From assembly GCA_040385825.1 (NCBI GenBank), contig JAZKGQ010000024.1:22090-86089 (forward strand): DNA of 64,000 nucleotides, given 5' to 3'. Shown in pieces: positions 1 to 8,917 of the stretch. The DNA comes from JANNNF01 sp040385825 (GTDB taxonomy: Bacteria > Pseudomonadota > Alphaproteobacteria > Rhodobacterales > Rhodobacteraceae). Below the pieces are notes generated by a model. That model searched no databases and was not told the DNA's origin. It saw only the letters and a list, made by a program, of their open reading frames with translations. Made by a program: the position numbers and the translations under genes. The first letter of the stretch is position 1. Each line of letters starts with the position of its first letter.

Positions 1-60
1 TATGATCACGGCATAGTGACGGTGCCGGTGCAGGATGCTCACAAGGGGATAGGTGCGGTT

Positions 61-522
61 TTGCTGCTGAACGACGAAGTCAAAATGCTGAAACAGGTGC
101 CGCTGTTCGCGGGGGTGCCGTCCGCCAAGCTGAAACTGCTGGCGTTCACGTCCGAACGCGTGGTGTACCGCGCGGGCGAGACGCTGTTCTTGCAGGGCGA
201 CGAAGGCGATGCGGCATTCGTCATCCTGTCGGGCGGCGCGGATATTCTGGTCGACACCCCCGATGGCCCGATCAAGGTGGCCGAGGTCGAGGAAAACTCT
301 TTCGTCGGCGAAATTGCCATCCTGTGCGATGTGGCCCGCACCGCCACCGTCAAGGCCAATTCGCAGGTCGAGGCGCTGCGGATCAGCAAGGACAATTTCT
401 TCAAGCTGCTGGCCGATTTTCCCGAAATGACCATCGAGGTGGTCCGCGTGCTGGCCGACCGGCTGAGCCAGACCACGCAAGAGCTGTCAGAAGCCCGGCG
501 CGAGGCGCAGGGGTTGCACTGA
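61..522 (+). CDS. Cyclic nucleotide-binding (Crp-type sensor) domain protein
   Basis: A single-domain cNMP-binding protein of about 153 aa with no DNA-binding helix-turn-helix. The beta-roll carries the phosphate-binding cassette FVGEIAILCDVARTATV, with the Gly-Glu and Arg residues that hold the cyclic phosphate. The C-terminal helix (ADRLSQTTQELSEARREA) is where a Crp protein would begin its hinge. The reading frame stays open to base 1, so the true start is uncertain. I prefer TTG at 61 because AGG at 51-53 is well placed and the protein then begins close to the domain; GTG at 16 and ATG at 85 are alternatives. It lies upstream of two adenylate cyclase-type genes on the same strand, so a role as cAMP receptor or adaptor is a reasonable inference. 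The output partner is not visible. Confidence 0.8.
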   Translation: MLLNDEVKMLKQVPLFAGVPSAKLKLLAFTSERVVYRAGETLFLQGDEGDAAFVILSGGADILVDTPDGPIKVAEVEENSFVGEIAILCDVARTATVKANSQVEALRISKDNFFKLLADFPEMTIEVVRVLADRLSQTTQELSEARREAQGLH

Positions 523-740
523 TCCCGTGGCCCGGCACCCGTGGTTCACCGCAAGGTTTTTGCCGATTTTGCCGGATTCCGGCGCGCCATGCTCTTGCCT
601 TGTTCGTATCGTCCCGTCACCTTGCAAGAGGAAGAAGGATCGCTGCCCCGTGCCGAAGTTGACCCCTGACCGAGCTGCCCTGTGACTGACCGGACCGCAT
701 CCGTGCTGCCCCGCGTGAACGCAGCCTTTGGGCTGCGCGC

Positions 741-1571
741 ATGACGGCGGCACCGTTCCAGATCCGGCTTTGGGGCGTGCGTGGCAGTCTGCCGGTGGTG
801 GGGGCTGCGTTCCGCAAATATGGCGGCAACACCCTGTGCATCGAAATGCGCTGCGGCGACCATGTGCTGCTGTTCGATGCGGGGTCGGGCCTGATGCCCG
901 CCGGGGCCGCGCTGCGCGAAGAAGGCCAGCGCGACATCACCCTGTTCTTCACCCATTTCCACTATGACCATGTGATGGGCCTGCCATTCTTTGGCCCGCT
1001 GTGGAACTGCGATGCCCGGCTGAAGGTCTGGTCCGGCCATATGGCGGGCGAGATGACCACCGCCCAGATGCTGAAGGAATTCATGCGCCCGCCGTTCTTT
1101 CCGGTGGGGCCGGACTACTGCCCGGCGCAGATACAGACCGGCGATTTCCGCGCGGGCGATGTGCTGACCCCCTACCCCGGCATCACCATCCGCACCGGGC
1201 TGCTGAACCATCCGGGCAAGGCCATGGGATACCGGGTAGAGTTTGGCGGCCGCAGCGTGGCGCTGATCACCGATACCGAACATGAGGGCGACACGCTGGA
1301 CCCGACCATTCTGGACCTGATCACGGGCTGCGATCTGTTCTTGTATGACGCCACATTCGAGGAATCCGAGCTGCCGCGCTACCTTGGCTTTGGCCATTCC
1401 ACCTGGCAGCGCGGCGTGGCCCTGGCGCAGACGGCGGGCGTGCCGCAGGTGGGGTTCATCCATCACGCCAAGTTCCGCACCGACGCCGATCTGGACCGGA
1501 TCGAGGCCGAAGCCAAGGCCCTGCACCCCGGCGCGTTTTGTGGCTATGATCTGCAGGTGATCAACGTCTGA
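741..1571 (+). CDS. MBL-fold metal-dependent hydrolase
   Basis: A 276 aa metallo-beta-lactamase-fold protein. The metal motif is THFHYDHVMG (H-x-H-x-D-H) near residue 75. Further candidate ligands are the His in LLNHPGKAMG, the Asp/His in ITDTEHEG and the His pair in FIHHAKF. The N-terminus RLWGVRGSLPV with YGGNT is typical of the RNase Z/PhnP-like phosphodiesterase branch, not of beta-lactamases. No signal peptide is visible, so it is probably cytoplasmic. It sits between a cNMP-binding protein and two class III cyclases, which makes a cyclic nucleotide or other phosphodiester a plausible substrate. That is inference from context; the substrate cannot be read from sequence. Confidence 0.85.
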   Translation: MTAAPFQIRLWGVRGSLPVVGAAFRKYGGNTLCIEMRCGDHVLLFDAGSGLMPAGAALREEGQRDITLFFTHFHYDHVMGLPFFGPLWNCDARLKVWSGHMAGEMTTAQMLKEFMRPPFFPVGPDYCPAQIQTGDFRAGDVLTPYPGITIRTGLLNHPGKAMGYRVEFGGRSVALITDTEHEGDTLDPTILDLITGCDLFLYDATFEESELPRYLGFGHSTWQRGVALAQTAGVPQVGFIHHAKFRTDADLDRIEAEAKALHPGAFCGYDLQVINV

Positions 1572-1634
1572 CCTGCGGGGGCCGCGCCCTCTGCCCGTGG
1601 CAAAACCGGCCCAGACGCCCCCGACAGGAGTCAG

Positions 1635-2957
1635 ATGGTGACCAATCGCCTGCGCCCCAATGTCCTGCCCGCCCGCGTCCTGGCCGAGATTGCCCGGCGC
1701 GAGGATGCGGCAGAGCGGCTGATCGGCTGGGTGCAACTGTGCATCGTGGCGTTTTTCGGGGTGCTGTATGCGCTTGCCCCGCGTGCCGAAGGCGGGTCCG
1801 GTGAAAACTTCGTGCCGATGACGCTGGCGGCCTATCTGGCCTTCACCCTGTTCCGGCTGGGCCTGTCGTACCGCATCACCCTGCCCGGCTGGTTCGTGGT
1901 CCTGTCGATGGTGGTCGACACGGCGCTGCTGTGCGGGCTGATCTTTTCCTTTCACATCCAGTATGCGCAGCCGGCGGCCTTCTACCTCAAGGCCCCGACG
2001 ATGATCTACTTTTTCATCTTCATCAGCCTGCGCGCCCTGCGCTTTGATCCGCGCTATGTGCTGATTGCGGGGCTGGTGTCGGCGGCGGGGTGGCTGCTGA
2101 TGGTGGGTTATGCGCTGACCTCTGACATGGGCAAGATGAACATTACCCGCAATTATGTGGAATATCTGACCTCGAACTCCATCCTGATCGGGGCCGAGAT
2201 CGACAAGAGCCTGACGCTTCTGGGGGTGACGGCGATCTTGTCCTTTGCCCAGTACCGTGCCCGCAAGGTGTTTGTGGACGCCATCCAGAGCCATTCTGCG
2301 GCCAGCGACCTGCGCCAGTTCTTTGCGCCCGAAGTGGCCGCGCGCATCACCACCTCTGATGTGATCCCGACCGCCGGCCTGTCGGAACAGCGCGAGGCCG
2401 CCATCCTGTTTGTCGATGTGCGCGGCTTTACCCGCGCCGCCGGAACCATGCCCGCCGCCGCGGTGATGCAGGTGCTGTCGCAGTATCAGCAGGCGGCGCT
2501 GACCGCGATCGAGGCCGAGGGCGGGCGCATCGACAAGTTCATCGGCGACGGCATTCTGGCGACCTTTGGCGCGGTACAGGCCAGTGACACCTTTGCCGCC
2601 GATGCGCTGCGCGCCGCGGTGCAGGTGATTGCGGCGCTGGATGCGCAGCAGGCCGCCTTTGCAGGTCTGGGCTGGCAAGGCCCGTTCAGAACCGGGGTCG
2701 GCGTTGCCGCCGGGCCGGTGACGGTGGGCGTGGTCGGGGCGGCGGGGCGGCTGGAATTTACTGTGATCGGCAATGCGGTCAATCTGGCCTCGCGGCTGGA
2801 AAACGCCAACAAGGCGCTGCACAGCCGCGCGCTGACCGATGCTGCGACCTTTGACCTTGCGCGGGCGCAGGGCTATGACGGCCCCACCCCGCTGCGGCAG
2901 CAGGACGCCGACATCGCCGGGCTGGCGCTGCCGGTGCGCGCGGTCGTGCTGGCATGA
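1635..2957 (+). CDS. Membrane class III adenylate cyclase
   Basis: A 440 aa protein with about six transmembrane helices (residues ~30-210) followed by a class III cyclase homology domain (~250-400). Metal-binding aspartates are visible in LFVDVRGFT (~258) and KFIGDG (~302). The Lys in DKFIGDG and Thr in EFTVIGNAVN are the pair usually linked to adenine, and AVNLASRLEN supplies the transition-state Asn and Arg. The domain therefore looks active and ATP-specific, making cAMP. The start is ATG behind AGGAGT. The next gene, 34 bases downstream, is another cyclase with a different sensor, so the two are probably co-transcribed. The signal sensed by the membrane part is unknown. Confidence 0.9.
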   Translation: MVTNRLRPNVLPARVLAEIARREDAAERLIGWVQLCIVAFFGVLYALAPRAEGGSGENFVPMTLAAYLAFTLFRLGLSYRITLPGWFVVLSMVVDTALLCGLIFSFHIQYAQPAAFYLKAPTMIYFFIFISLRALRFDPRYVLIAGLVSAAGWLLMVGYALTSDMGKMNITRNYVEYLTSNSILIGAEIDKSLTLLGVTAILSFAQYRARKVFVDAIQSHSAASDLRQFFAPEVAARITTSDVIPTAGLSEQREAAILFVDVRGFTRAAGTMPAAAVMQVLSQYQQAALTAIEAEGGRIDKFIGDGILATFGAVQASDTFAADALRAAVQVIAALDAQQAAFAGLGWQGPFRTGVGVAAGPVTVGVVGAAGRLEFTVIGNAVNLASRLENANKALHSRALTDAATFDLARAQGYDGPTPLRQQDADIAGLALPVRAVVLA

Positions 2958-2991
2958 TGACCCGGCCCCCTGACCCAACGGACGGCGCAAG

Positions 2992-4740
2992 ATGACAGAC
3001 CTGCCCAACCCTTCGCCGCACCATCCTGTTTTCTCGGACGCGGACCATCTGCCGGCCCATGACGCGGCCAAAGACCCCGTTCTGTGGCGGCGCGTCACCA
3101 TCATGCGGCTGCGGATCGCATCGGGGCTGGTGCTGTTCCTGTTTGCCACCACGCATTTCCTGAATCACGCGCTTGGGCTGATCTCGCTGGAGGCCATGCA
3201 GGCCGGGCAGGATTTCCGCCTGCCGATCACCCGCAGCCTGGCGGGCATGACGGTGCTGATCACCGCCACCGCCATTCACTTCGGGCTGGGCCTGTGGACC
3301 CTGATCCGGGTGCGCACCTGGCGGCTTGGGCCGCGCAGCCTGCTGCAACTGCTGTTCGGGCTGCTGATCCCGGTGCTGCTGATCCGGCATGTGCTGGGCA
3401 CACGCGGCGTGGCCGAGATGTTCGGCATCGACGACAGCTATGCCTATGCGCTGGCGGTGATGTGGCCCGGCGAGGCGTGGAACCAGGCCTTTCTGATGAC
3501 GCTGGTCTGGGTGCATGGCTGCATCGGGCTGCATCACTGGCTGGCAACCAGGATGTGGTATCAGCGCTGGCTGTGGGTCTGGTACGGGGCGGCGCTGCTG
3601 ATCCCCTCGCTTGGCTATGCCGGGTTTGTCACGGCGGCGCGGGTCAACCTGACGCAGACCCGCTATGTCAGCCCGCTGACCGCCGAGCAGTTTGCCCATG
3701 TGCAGAAAACCTTCGCCGTATCGGGGATGGCCTATTACACTATCATCGCCGCGGCGGTCGGGGTCTGGCTGCTGGTGCTGCTGGCGGGGCGGTTCAGCCC
3801 GCGCATCAGCGTGGCCTATGCCAACGGTCCCACGGTTGCCGCCGCCAAGGGGCTGTCGGTGCTGGATATCAGCCGGATGAACCGCATCCCGCATGCCGCC
3901 GTCTGCGGCGGGCGGGCGCGCTGTTCCACCTGCCGGGTGCGGGTGATCGAGGGCATGGAAAAGCTGCCCGCCGTCAGTGCCGCCGAGGCCATGGTGCTGC
4001 GCCGCGTTGGCGCGCCGTGGAATGTGCGGCTGGCCTGCCAGCTGCGCCCGACCGCCGATCTGCGCCTGTCGACCCTGCTGCCCGCCGACATGAACGCCGA
4101 ACAGAACGCGCGGGCCGACAAGTACCATTGGGGGGTGGAACAGACCGTCACCATCATGTTCTGCGATCTGCGCGGATTCACCCGGATCTCGGAAGGGCGG
4201 CTGTCCTATGATGTGGTGTTCTTGCTGAACCAGTTTCTGGGCCGCATGTCCGAGGCGATCGAAGACACCGGCGGCTTTGTCGACAAGTTCATGGGCGACG
4301 GCATCATGGCGATCTTCGGCATGGATGAACCGGTCGAGGCCGGGGCCACCAAGGCGCTGGCCGCCGCCCGCGCCATGGGGGGCGTGATGGACAGCCTGAA
4401 CGCCTCGTTGCGCGATGAATTGCGCGCACCCCTGTCGATGGGCATAGGCCTGCACACCGGCCCCGCCATCCTGGGCCGCATCGGTGCCTCGCAACGCAAC
4501 GAGTCTGTCGCCCGGCTGACCGCCCTGGGCGAGACGGTGAACATCGCCAGCCGGCTGGAAACCAAGACCAAGGAACTGGGCGTGCAACTGGCGCTGTCGG
4601 CCAGCACCATGGCCGCAGCAGGGGCAACCGTGACCGACAAGATGACCCCGCTGGCCGTCGATCTGCGCGGGCTGAGCCAGCCGATCGACATTTTCATCGT
4701 CGCCCGCGCCGCCGATCTGTCCGAACCGGCGCCAACCTAG
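2992..4740 (+). CDS. Adenylate cyclase with cytochrome-like membrane domain and [2Fe-2S] ferredoxin domain
   Basis: A 582 aa three-part protein. Residues ~35-265 form a multi-helix membrane domain rich in paired histidines (TTHFLNH, AIHFG, IRHVLG, WVHGCIGLHHW), resembling succinate dehydrogenase/fumarate reductase cytochrome b anchors. Residues ~270-360 are a plant/adrenodoxin-type [2Fe-2S] domain with CGGRARCSTC (C-x5-C-x2-C) and a fourth Cys in RLACQL. Residues ~380-560 are a class III cyclase with metal Asp in FCDLRGFT and FMGDG, Lys in DKFMGDG, Thr in RLTALGE and the Asn/Arg pair in TVNIASRLE. All catalytic residues are present. Cytochrome-b-like cyclase anchors are known, for example CyaC of Sinorhizobium meliloti. 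Haem binding and redox control here are inference. The stop overlaps the convergent scpA stop within CTAG. Confidence 0.88.
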   Translation: MTDLPNPSPHHPVFSDADHLPAHDAAKDPVLWRRVTIMRLRIASGLVLFLFATTHFLNHALGLISLEAMQAGQDFRLPITRSLAGMTVLITATAIHFGLGLWTLIRVRTWRLGPRSLLQLLFGLLIPVLLIRHVLGTRGVAEMFGIDDSYAYALAVMWPGEAWNQAFLMTLVWVHGCIGLHHWLATRMWYQRWLWVWYGAALLIPSLGYAGFVTAARVNLTQTRYVSPLTAEQFAHVQKTFAVSGMAYYTIIAAAVGVWLLVLLAGRFSPRISVAYANGPTVAAAKGLSVLDISRMNRIPHAAVCGGRARCSTCRVRVIEGMEKLPAVSAAEAMVLRRVGAPWNVRLACQLRPTADLRLSTLLPADMNAEQNARADKYHWGVEQTVTIMFCDLRGFTRISEGRLSYDVVFLLNQFLGRMSEAIEDTGGFVDKFMGDGIMAIFGMDEPVEAGATKALAAARAMGGVMDSLNASLRDELRAPLSMGIGLHTGPAILGRIGASQRNESVARLTALGETVNIASRLETKTKELGVQLALSASTMAAAGATVTDKMTPLAVDLRGLSQPIDIFIVARAADLSEPAPT

Positions 4741-6866
4741 CCCCGCCCCGCCCGGATCAGCGCCAGAATATCCTGCGCCGCCTGCGGGATGTTGGTGCCC
4801 GGCCCGAAGATCGCCTTGACCCCGGCGTCGTGGAGGAACTGGTAATCCTGCTGCGGAATGACCCCGCCGCAGATCACCAGAATTTCGCCCGCCCCCGCAT
4901 CGCGCAGCGCCTGCACCAGTTTCGGGGCCAGCGTCTTGTGCCCGGCGGCCTGAGAGCTGATGCCCACCACATGCACATCGTTGTCGATGGCATCCTGGGC
5001 CGCTTCCTCGGGTGTCTGGAACAGCGGCCCCACATCCACATCAAAGCCGATGTCGGCAAAGGCGGTGGCGATCACCTTGGCCCCCCGGTCATGCCCGTCC
5101 TGCCCCATCTTGACCACCAGCATCCGGGGGCGGCGGCCTTCTTCAACCGCAAAGGCCTCGACATCGGCCTGAATGTCGGCAAAGCCCTGATCGCCCTCAT
5201 AGGCCGCGCCGTAAACCCCGGCGAGGGTCTTTACCTCGGCCCGGTGCCGCCCGAACACTTTCTCCATCGCCATGCTGATTTCCCCCACCGTGGCCCGTGC
5301 CCGTGCGGCCACCACCGCTGCCTCCAACAGATTGCCGCCATGTGCCGCGCGGTTGGTCAGCTCTGCCAGACTCGCCTCACACGCCGCCTCATCGCGCGCG
5401 TCCCGCGTCGCCCGCAGCCGCGCCACCTGCGCTTCGCGAACGGCGAGGTTGTCGATATCCAGAATGTCGATCGGGTCTTCCACCTCCAGCCGGTATTTGT
5501 TGACCCCGACAATCACCTCCTCGCCGCGGTCGATCATCGCCTGACGGCGGGCCGCGGATTCCTCGATCCGCAGCTTGGGCATGCCGGTGGCCACCGCCTT
5601 GGTCATGCCGCCCATGGCCTCGACCTCCTCGATGATCTTCCACGCCTCATCCGCCAGCTCTGCCGTCAGGCTTTCCACATAATACGACCCCGCCAGCGGA
5701 TCGACCACGCGGGTAACCCCGGTTTCCTCCTGCAAGATCAACTGGGTATTGCGCGCGATGCGGCTGGAAAACGCGGTCGGCAGCGCCATCGCCTCGTCCA
5801 GCGCGTTGGTGTGCAGGCTTTGCGTGCCGCCCAGAACCGCCGCCAGCGCCTCATAAGCCGTACGCACCACGTTGTTGTAGGGGTCAGCCTCTTGCAGACT
5901 GACGCCCGAAGTCTGGCAATGGGTCCGCAGCATCAGCGACACCGGTTTCTGCGCGCCAAACTCGGTCATGATCCGGTGCCAGAGCAGACGGGCGGCGCGC
6001 AGTTTGGCGGCCTCCATGAAAATGTTCATCCCGATGGCAAAGAAGAACGACAGCCGCCCGGCAAAGGCATCCACATCCATCCCCCGCGCCATCGCGGTGC
6101 GCACATATTCGCGCCCGTCGGCCAGGGTAAAGGCCAGTTCCTGCACAAGGTTCGCGCCCGCCTCCTGCATATGATAGCCGGAAATGCTGATCGAGTTGAA
6201 TTTCGGCATGTTTTCCGCCGTGTATTCAATGATGTCCGCGATGATCCGCATGCTGGGTTCGGGGGGATAGACATAGGTGTTGCGCACCATGAATTCCTTC
6301 AGAATGTCATTCTGAATGGTGCCCGACAGATCGGCCAGCGCCACCCCCTGTTCCTGCCCCGCCACGATGAAACTGGCAAGAACCGGGATCACCGCGCCAT
6401 TCATCGTCATGGAAACGCTGACCTTTTCCAGCGGAATGCCGTCGAACAGGATCTTCATGTCCTCGACGGAATCAATCGCCACCCCGGCCTTGCCGACATC
6501 GCCCTCGACCCGCGGATGGTCTGAATCATACCCGCGATGCGTCGCCAGATCAAAGGCCACCGACACGCCCTGCTGCCCGGCGGCCAGCGCCTTGCGGTAA
6601 AAGGCGTTGCTTTCCTCGGCGGTGGAAAACCCGGCGTATTGCCGGATCGTCCAGGGACGGCCCGCATACATCGTGGCCTTGACCCCGCGCGTGAACGGCG
6701 CCAGCCCCGGCACGCCGCCCATATGCGGCAGGCCTGCGGTGTCGGCCTCGGTGTACAGCGGCTTGACCGCGATGCCTTCCAGCGTGTTCCAGACAAGGGT
6801 ATCGGGCGAGGTGCCCTTCAGTTCCTTGCCGGCCAGTGCAGCCCATTCCGCGAGTTTTTCAGTCAT
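4737..6866 (-). CDS. scpA: Methylmalonyl-CoA mutase
   Basis: A 709 aa single-chain adenosylcobalamin enzyme converting (R)-methylmalonyl-CoA to succinyl-CoA, the last step of propionyl-CoA assimilation. The N-terminal TIM barrel contains the substrate-binding stretch TMYAGRPWTIRQYAGFS. The C-terminal cobalamin domain has the DxHxxG motif in GQDGHDRGAK near residue 590, whose His binds cobalt. The length matches bacterial large subunits. ATG at 6866 follows AGGA; the GTG one codon earlier is a worse start. Its stop overlaps that of the convergent cyclase by four bases. pccA and pccB, which supply its substrate, lie 2-8 kb further along on the same strand. Confidence 0.97.
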   Translation of the reverse strand: MTEKLAEWAALAGKELKGTSPDTLVWNTLEGIAVKPLYTEADTAGLPHMGGVPGLAPFTRGVKATMYAGRPWTIRQYAGFSTAEESNAFYRKALAAGQQGVSVAFDLATHRGYDSDHPRVEGDVGKAGVAIDSVEDMKILFDGIPLEKVSVSMTMNGAVIPVLASFIVAGQEQGVALADLSGTIQNDILKEFMVRNTYVYPPEPSMRIIADIIEYTAENMPKFNSISISGYHMQEAGANLVQELAFTLADGREYVRTAMARGMDVDAFAGRLSFFFAIGMNIFMEAAKLRAARLLWHRIMTEFGAQKPVSLMLRTHCQTSGVSLQEADPYNNVVRTAYEALAAVLGGTQSLHTNALDEAMALPTAFSSRIARNTQLILQEETGVTRVVDPLAGSYYVESLTAELADEAWKIIEEVEAMGGMTKAVATGMPKLRIEESAARRQAMIDRGEEVIVGVNKYRLEVEDPIDILDIDNLAVREAQVARLRATRDARDEAACEASLAELTNRAAHGGNLLEAAVVAARARATVGEISMAMEKVFGRHRAEVKTLAGVYGAAYEGDQGFADIQADVEAFAVEEGRRPRMLVVKMGQDGHDRGAKVIATAFADIGFDVDVGPLFQTPEEAAQDAIDNDVHVVGISSQAAGHKTLAPKLVQALRDAGAGEILVICGGVIPQQDYQFLHDAGVKAIFGPGTNIPQAAQDILALIRAGRG

Positions 6867-6953
6867 CACGTTTCCTCATGCCTGCCGCAATGCCCGGCGT
6901 TGTGCTTGGGTTTCGGACCGGGCCACCCTATGTAGGGAACAAGGGGGAACCAC

Positions 6954-7385
6954 ATGAAACCGCTCTATTTCCTTGTGCTGATCGCAGGCTTGCCGCTTGC
7001 CGCCCTGGCGGAGGCCGACTTTGCCCCCGTCCCGGCGGCGCAGGTCGTTCCCGCCGATCATCTGTTTCGCAAACGCCCGGTTGTCGTGTTTGCCGACAGC
7101 GCCAGCGACCCCGCCTATCTGCGCCAGATGGAACTTCTGGCGCGCTCTTACCCCGATCTGGCCGAGCGGGATGTCATGCTGATCATCGACACCGATCCCG
7201 CCAACCCATCGGCCCTGCGCCGCCAGTTGCGCCCGCGCGGGTTCAGCCTTGTGCTGATGGACAAGGACTGGAAACCGTCGCTGCGCAAACCCCTGCCCTG
7301 GGAAGGGCGCGAGATCGTGAACTCCATCGACAAGATGCCGATGGCCAGATCCGAGTCGCTGGACCGCTATCCGGCGGGGCGTTAG
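6954..7385 (+). CDS. DUF4174 secreted protein
   Basis: A 143 aa protein with a clear signal peptide (cleavage near ALAEA) and a thioredoxin-like DUF4174 fold. It has RPVVVFADSASDP as the first strand and helix, a central DVMLIIDTDP, and GFSLVLMDKDWKP near the end. No CxxC redox motif is present, so it is unlikely to be a classical thioredoxin. It is transcribed divergently from scpA with an 87-base gap. The start is supported by AAGGGGG about ten bases upstream. The function of the family is not established. Confidence 0.75.
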   Translation: MKPLYFLVLIAGLPLAALAEADFAPVPAAQVVPADHLFRKRPVVVFADSASDPAYLRQMELLARSYPDLAERDVMLIIDTDPANPSALRRQLRPRGFSLVLMDKDWKPSLRKPLPWEGREIVNSIDKMPMARSESLDRYPAGR

Positions 7386-7407
7386 CCAAGGGGCTGTCGT
7401 GCCATTA

Positions 7408-7544
7408 CCCCCCGCTTCCCACCCCCTCCTGAGGGGAAGTGCATCACTGTGGCGGATCACCTTTGGCGAACATCTGAAAGGCGTTCGCAACGGCGTAGCT
7501 AATGCCTCCCCTCCCCCTCGTGGGGAGGGGTTGGGGGTGGGGGG
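7408..7544. repeat. Inverted pair of GC-rich palindromic (REP-like) repeats
   Basis: The clean copy at 7504-7544 forms a 9-bp perfect stem (CCCCTCCCC at 7508-7516 with GGGGAGGGG at 7522-7530) followed by a TTGGGGGTGGGGGG tail. A degenerate copy in the opposite orientation lies at 7408-7439. Two further copies occur at 8918-9046. This looks like a dispersed REP/BIME-type element and may also end transcription of the convergent genes on either side. Confidence 0.7.
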
Positions 7545-7567
7545 AAAGGTCGGCAGATCGCCCCGGA

Positions 7568-8803
7568 CTATTCCAGAAAATCCTCGGCCACCGGGATGCG
7601 GCCAAAGGCGATCTTGGCCCCGGTATAGGCGACGTGATGGGGCGGCAACTCGCCAAACCGCACGGTGTTTTGCCCATAGCGCAGGTTCAGCCGGTCGATG
7701 GCGCGGCACAGGCCCACGTGGCCGTCGTCCTGTGCGGCAGCAGCATCGAACAGATCGCCCGTGCCCTGCCCCAAGGGCAGCAGCCCGCCCAGCATCACAT
7801 TGACCGCCTTGATGCGGTAGCGCGGCAGTTGCATCCAGTAGCGGTCCAGCGTCGCCAGCAGAAAGAACGTGTCCTGCGTGGCGCGGATCTGCCCGTCCCA
7901 CCCCGGCCTGCTGCCATCCTCCAGCCGCAGCGAGACATGCAGGCTGCGGGCCAGAAACCCCTCGCGCCGCAGCCGGGCTGCGGCCTTGACCAGCAGCCGC
8001 CGCACCACCAGACGCGCGCCCTCGGGCGTCTTGTTGCCCGCGGTCAGCACCTGGCCATGGCCGATCATGCCGCGCTGCGGGTCGGGCCATTCCACATGCT
8101 CGCCCTGCAATTCGCGCAAGAACCGCTCGCCCGTCACGCTGCCCCAGATCGCCCGCGCGCGTTTGGGGTCCAGCGCATAGAGGGTCGGCACATCCGGCAC
8201 CCCCGCCGCCAGCAGCCGGTCGCGCATCCGGCTGGATATGCCGGGCAACCCGTCCAGCGCCAGATGGGCGATGCGGGCGGGCAGGATTTCCGGCAGCAGC
8301 CAGTGCAGCCCCCCCGGCTTTTCCAGCCCCGCCGCCACCTTCGCCAGCAGACGCGTGGGCGCAAGCCCCACCGAACAGCGCAGCGCCGGGCTGACCTGCG
8401 CCAGCACCGCCTGCTGCAACGACCGCCCCAGATCCAGCGCGCGGGGCAGGTCCTGCTGTGACCCGGTCAGCAGGCAGGAACATTCGTCGATCGACCACAC
8501 CCGGTGCACCGGCAGCACCGTATCCACCGCCCGCAGGATCGCGTGGTGATAGCGCACGCAGACATCGTGTTTCACCGGACGAAAGACGATACCGGGGCAC
8601 AACCGCCGCGCCTCGTCCTGCCGGGTGCCCATGCCCACGCCGCAGCGTTTCGCGTCGATGCTGGCCGCAATGCAGGCGGCGTTTCGCGCGTCCGTCGTCA
8701 GTACCCCGACCGGCCGGCCCATCAGGGTAGGCTCCTCGGCCTGCGCGACCGAGGCGTAAAAGCTGTTCATGTCGAAGAACAGGATAGAGACGCGAGCAGG
8801 CAT
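7568..8803 (-). CDS. Y-family DNA polymerase (DinB/ImuB-like)
   Basis: A 411 aa translesion polymerase-type protein, often mislabelled ImpB in alphaproteobacteria. The first catalytic block is FFDMNSFYASVAQAEEP (metal Asp near residue 10); the second is SIDECS (~105), with both Asp and Glu retained. A helix-hairpin-helix-type segment (LALDGLPGISSRMRDRLLAAG) and a little-finger region follow. DLFDAA near the C-terminus resembles a beta-clamp-binding motif. The first Met of the domain, at 8803, is used; an open extension to 9001 runs through a repeat element and is rejected. An SOS box lies 33-47 bases upstream, so damage induction is likely. It is a stand-alone gene between two repeat pairs. 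Confidence 0.88.
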   Translation of the reverse strand: MPARVSILFFDMNSFYASVAQAEEPTLMGRPVGVLTTDARNAACIAASIDAKRCGVGMGTRQDEARRLCPGIVFRPVKHDVCVRYHHAILRAVDTVLPVHRVWSIDECSCLLTGSQQDLPRALDLGRSLQQAVLAQVSPALRCSVGLAPTRLLAKVAAGLEKPGGLHWLLPEILPARIAHLALDGLPGISSRMRDRLLAAGVPDVPTLYALDPKRARAIWGSVTGERFLRELQGEHVEWPDPQRGMIGHGQVLTAGNKTPEGARLVVRRLLVKAAARLRREGFLARSLHVSLRLEDGSRPGWDGQIRATQDTFFLLATLDRYWMQLPRYRIKAVNVMLGGLLPLGQGTGDLFDAAAAQDDGHVGLCRAIDRLNLRYGQNTVRFGELPPHHVAYTGAKIAFGRIPVAEDFLE

Positions 8804-8835
8804 GAAAGATGGACCCCGGATCAGGGGCAACATTA

Positions 8836-8850
8836 GAACATAAAGGGAAC
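8836..8850 (-). promoter_or_regulatory. LexA SOS box (GTTC-N7-GTTC)
   Basis: On the minus strand the sequence reads GTTC-CCTTTAT-GTTC, an exact match to the alphaproteobacterial LexA site. It lies 33-47 bases upstream of the Y-family polymerase start, where a repressor would cover the promoter. Confidence 0.85.
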
Positions 8851-8917
8851 ACATGTCCAGACCCGGCATCTGGCCGGATGCTGCGATACGGGCACGCGAC
8901 CGCCACACCTGCGGCTG

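Noticed and set aside
546..3152. Minus-strand open frame of 868 codons opposite the MBL and cyclase genes
   Set aside because: Low-complexity Arg/Gly/His-rich translation, no domain, fully antisense to well-supported genes; typical high-GC shadow.
2779..4587. Minus-strand open frame of 602 codons opposite the second cyclase
   Set aside because: No recognisable motif and His/Gln/Arg-rich composition; the plus strand encodes a complete three-domain cyclase.
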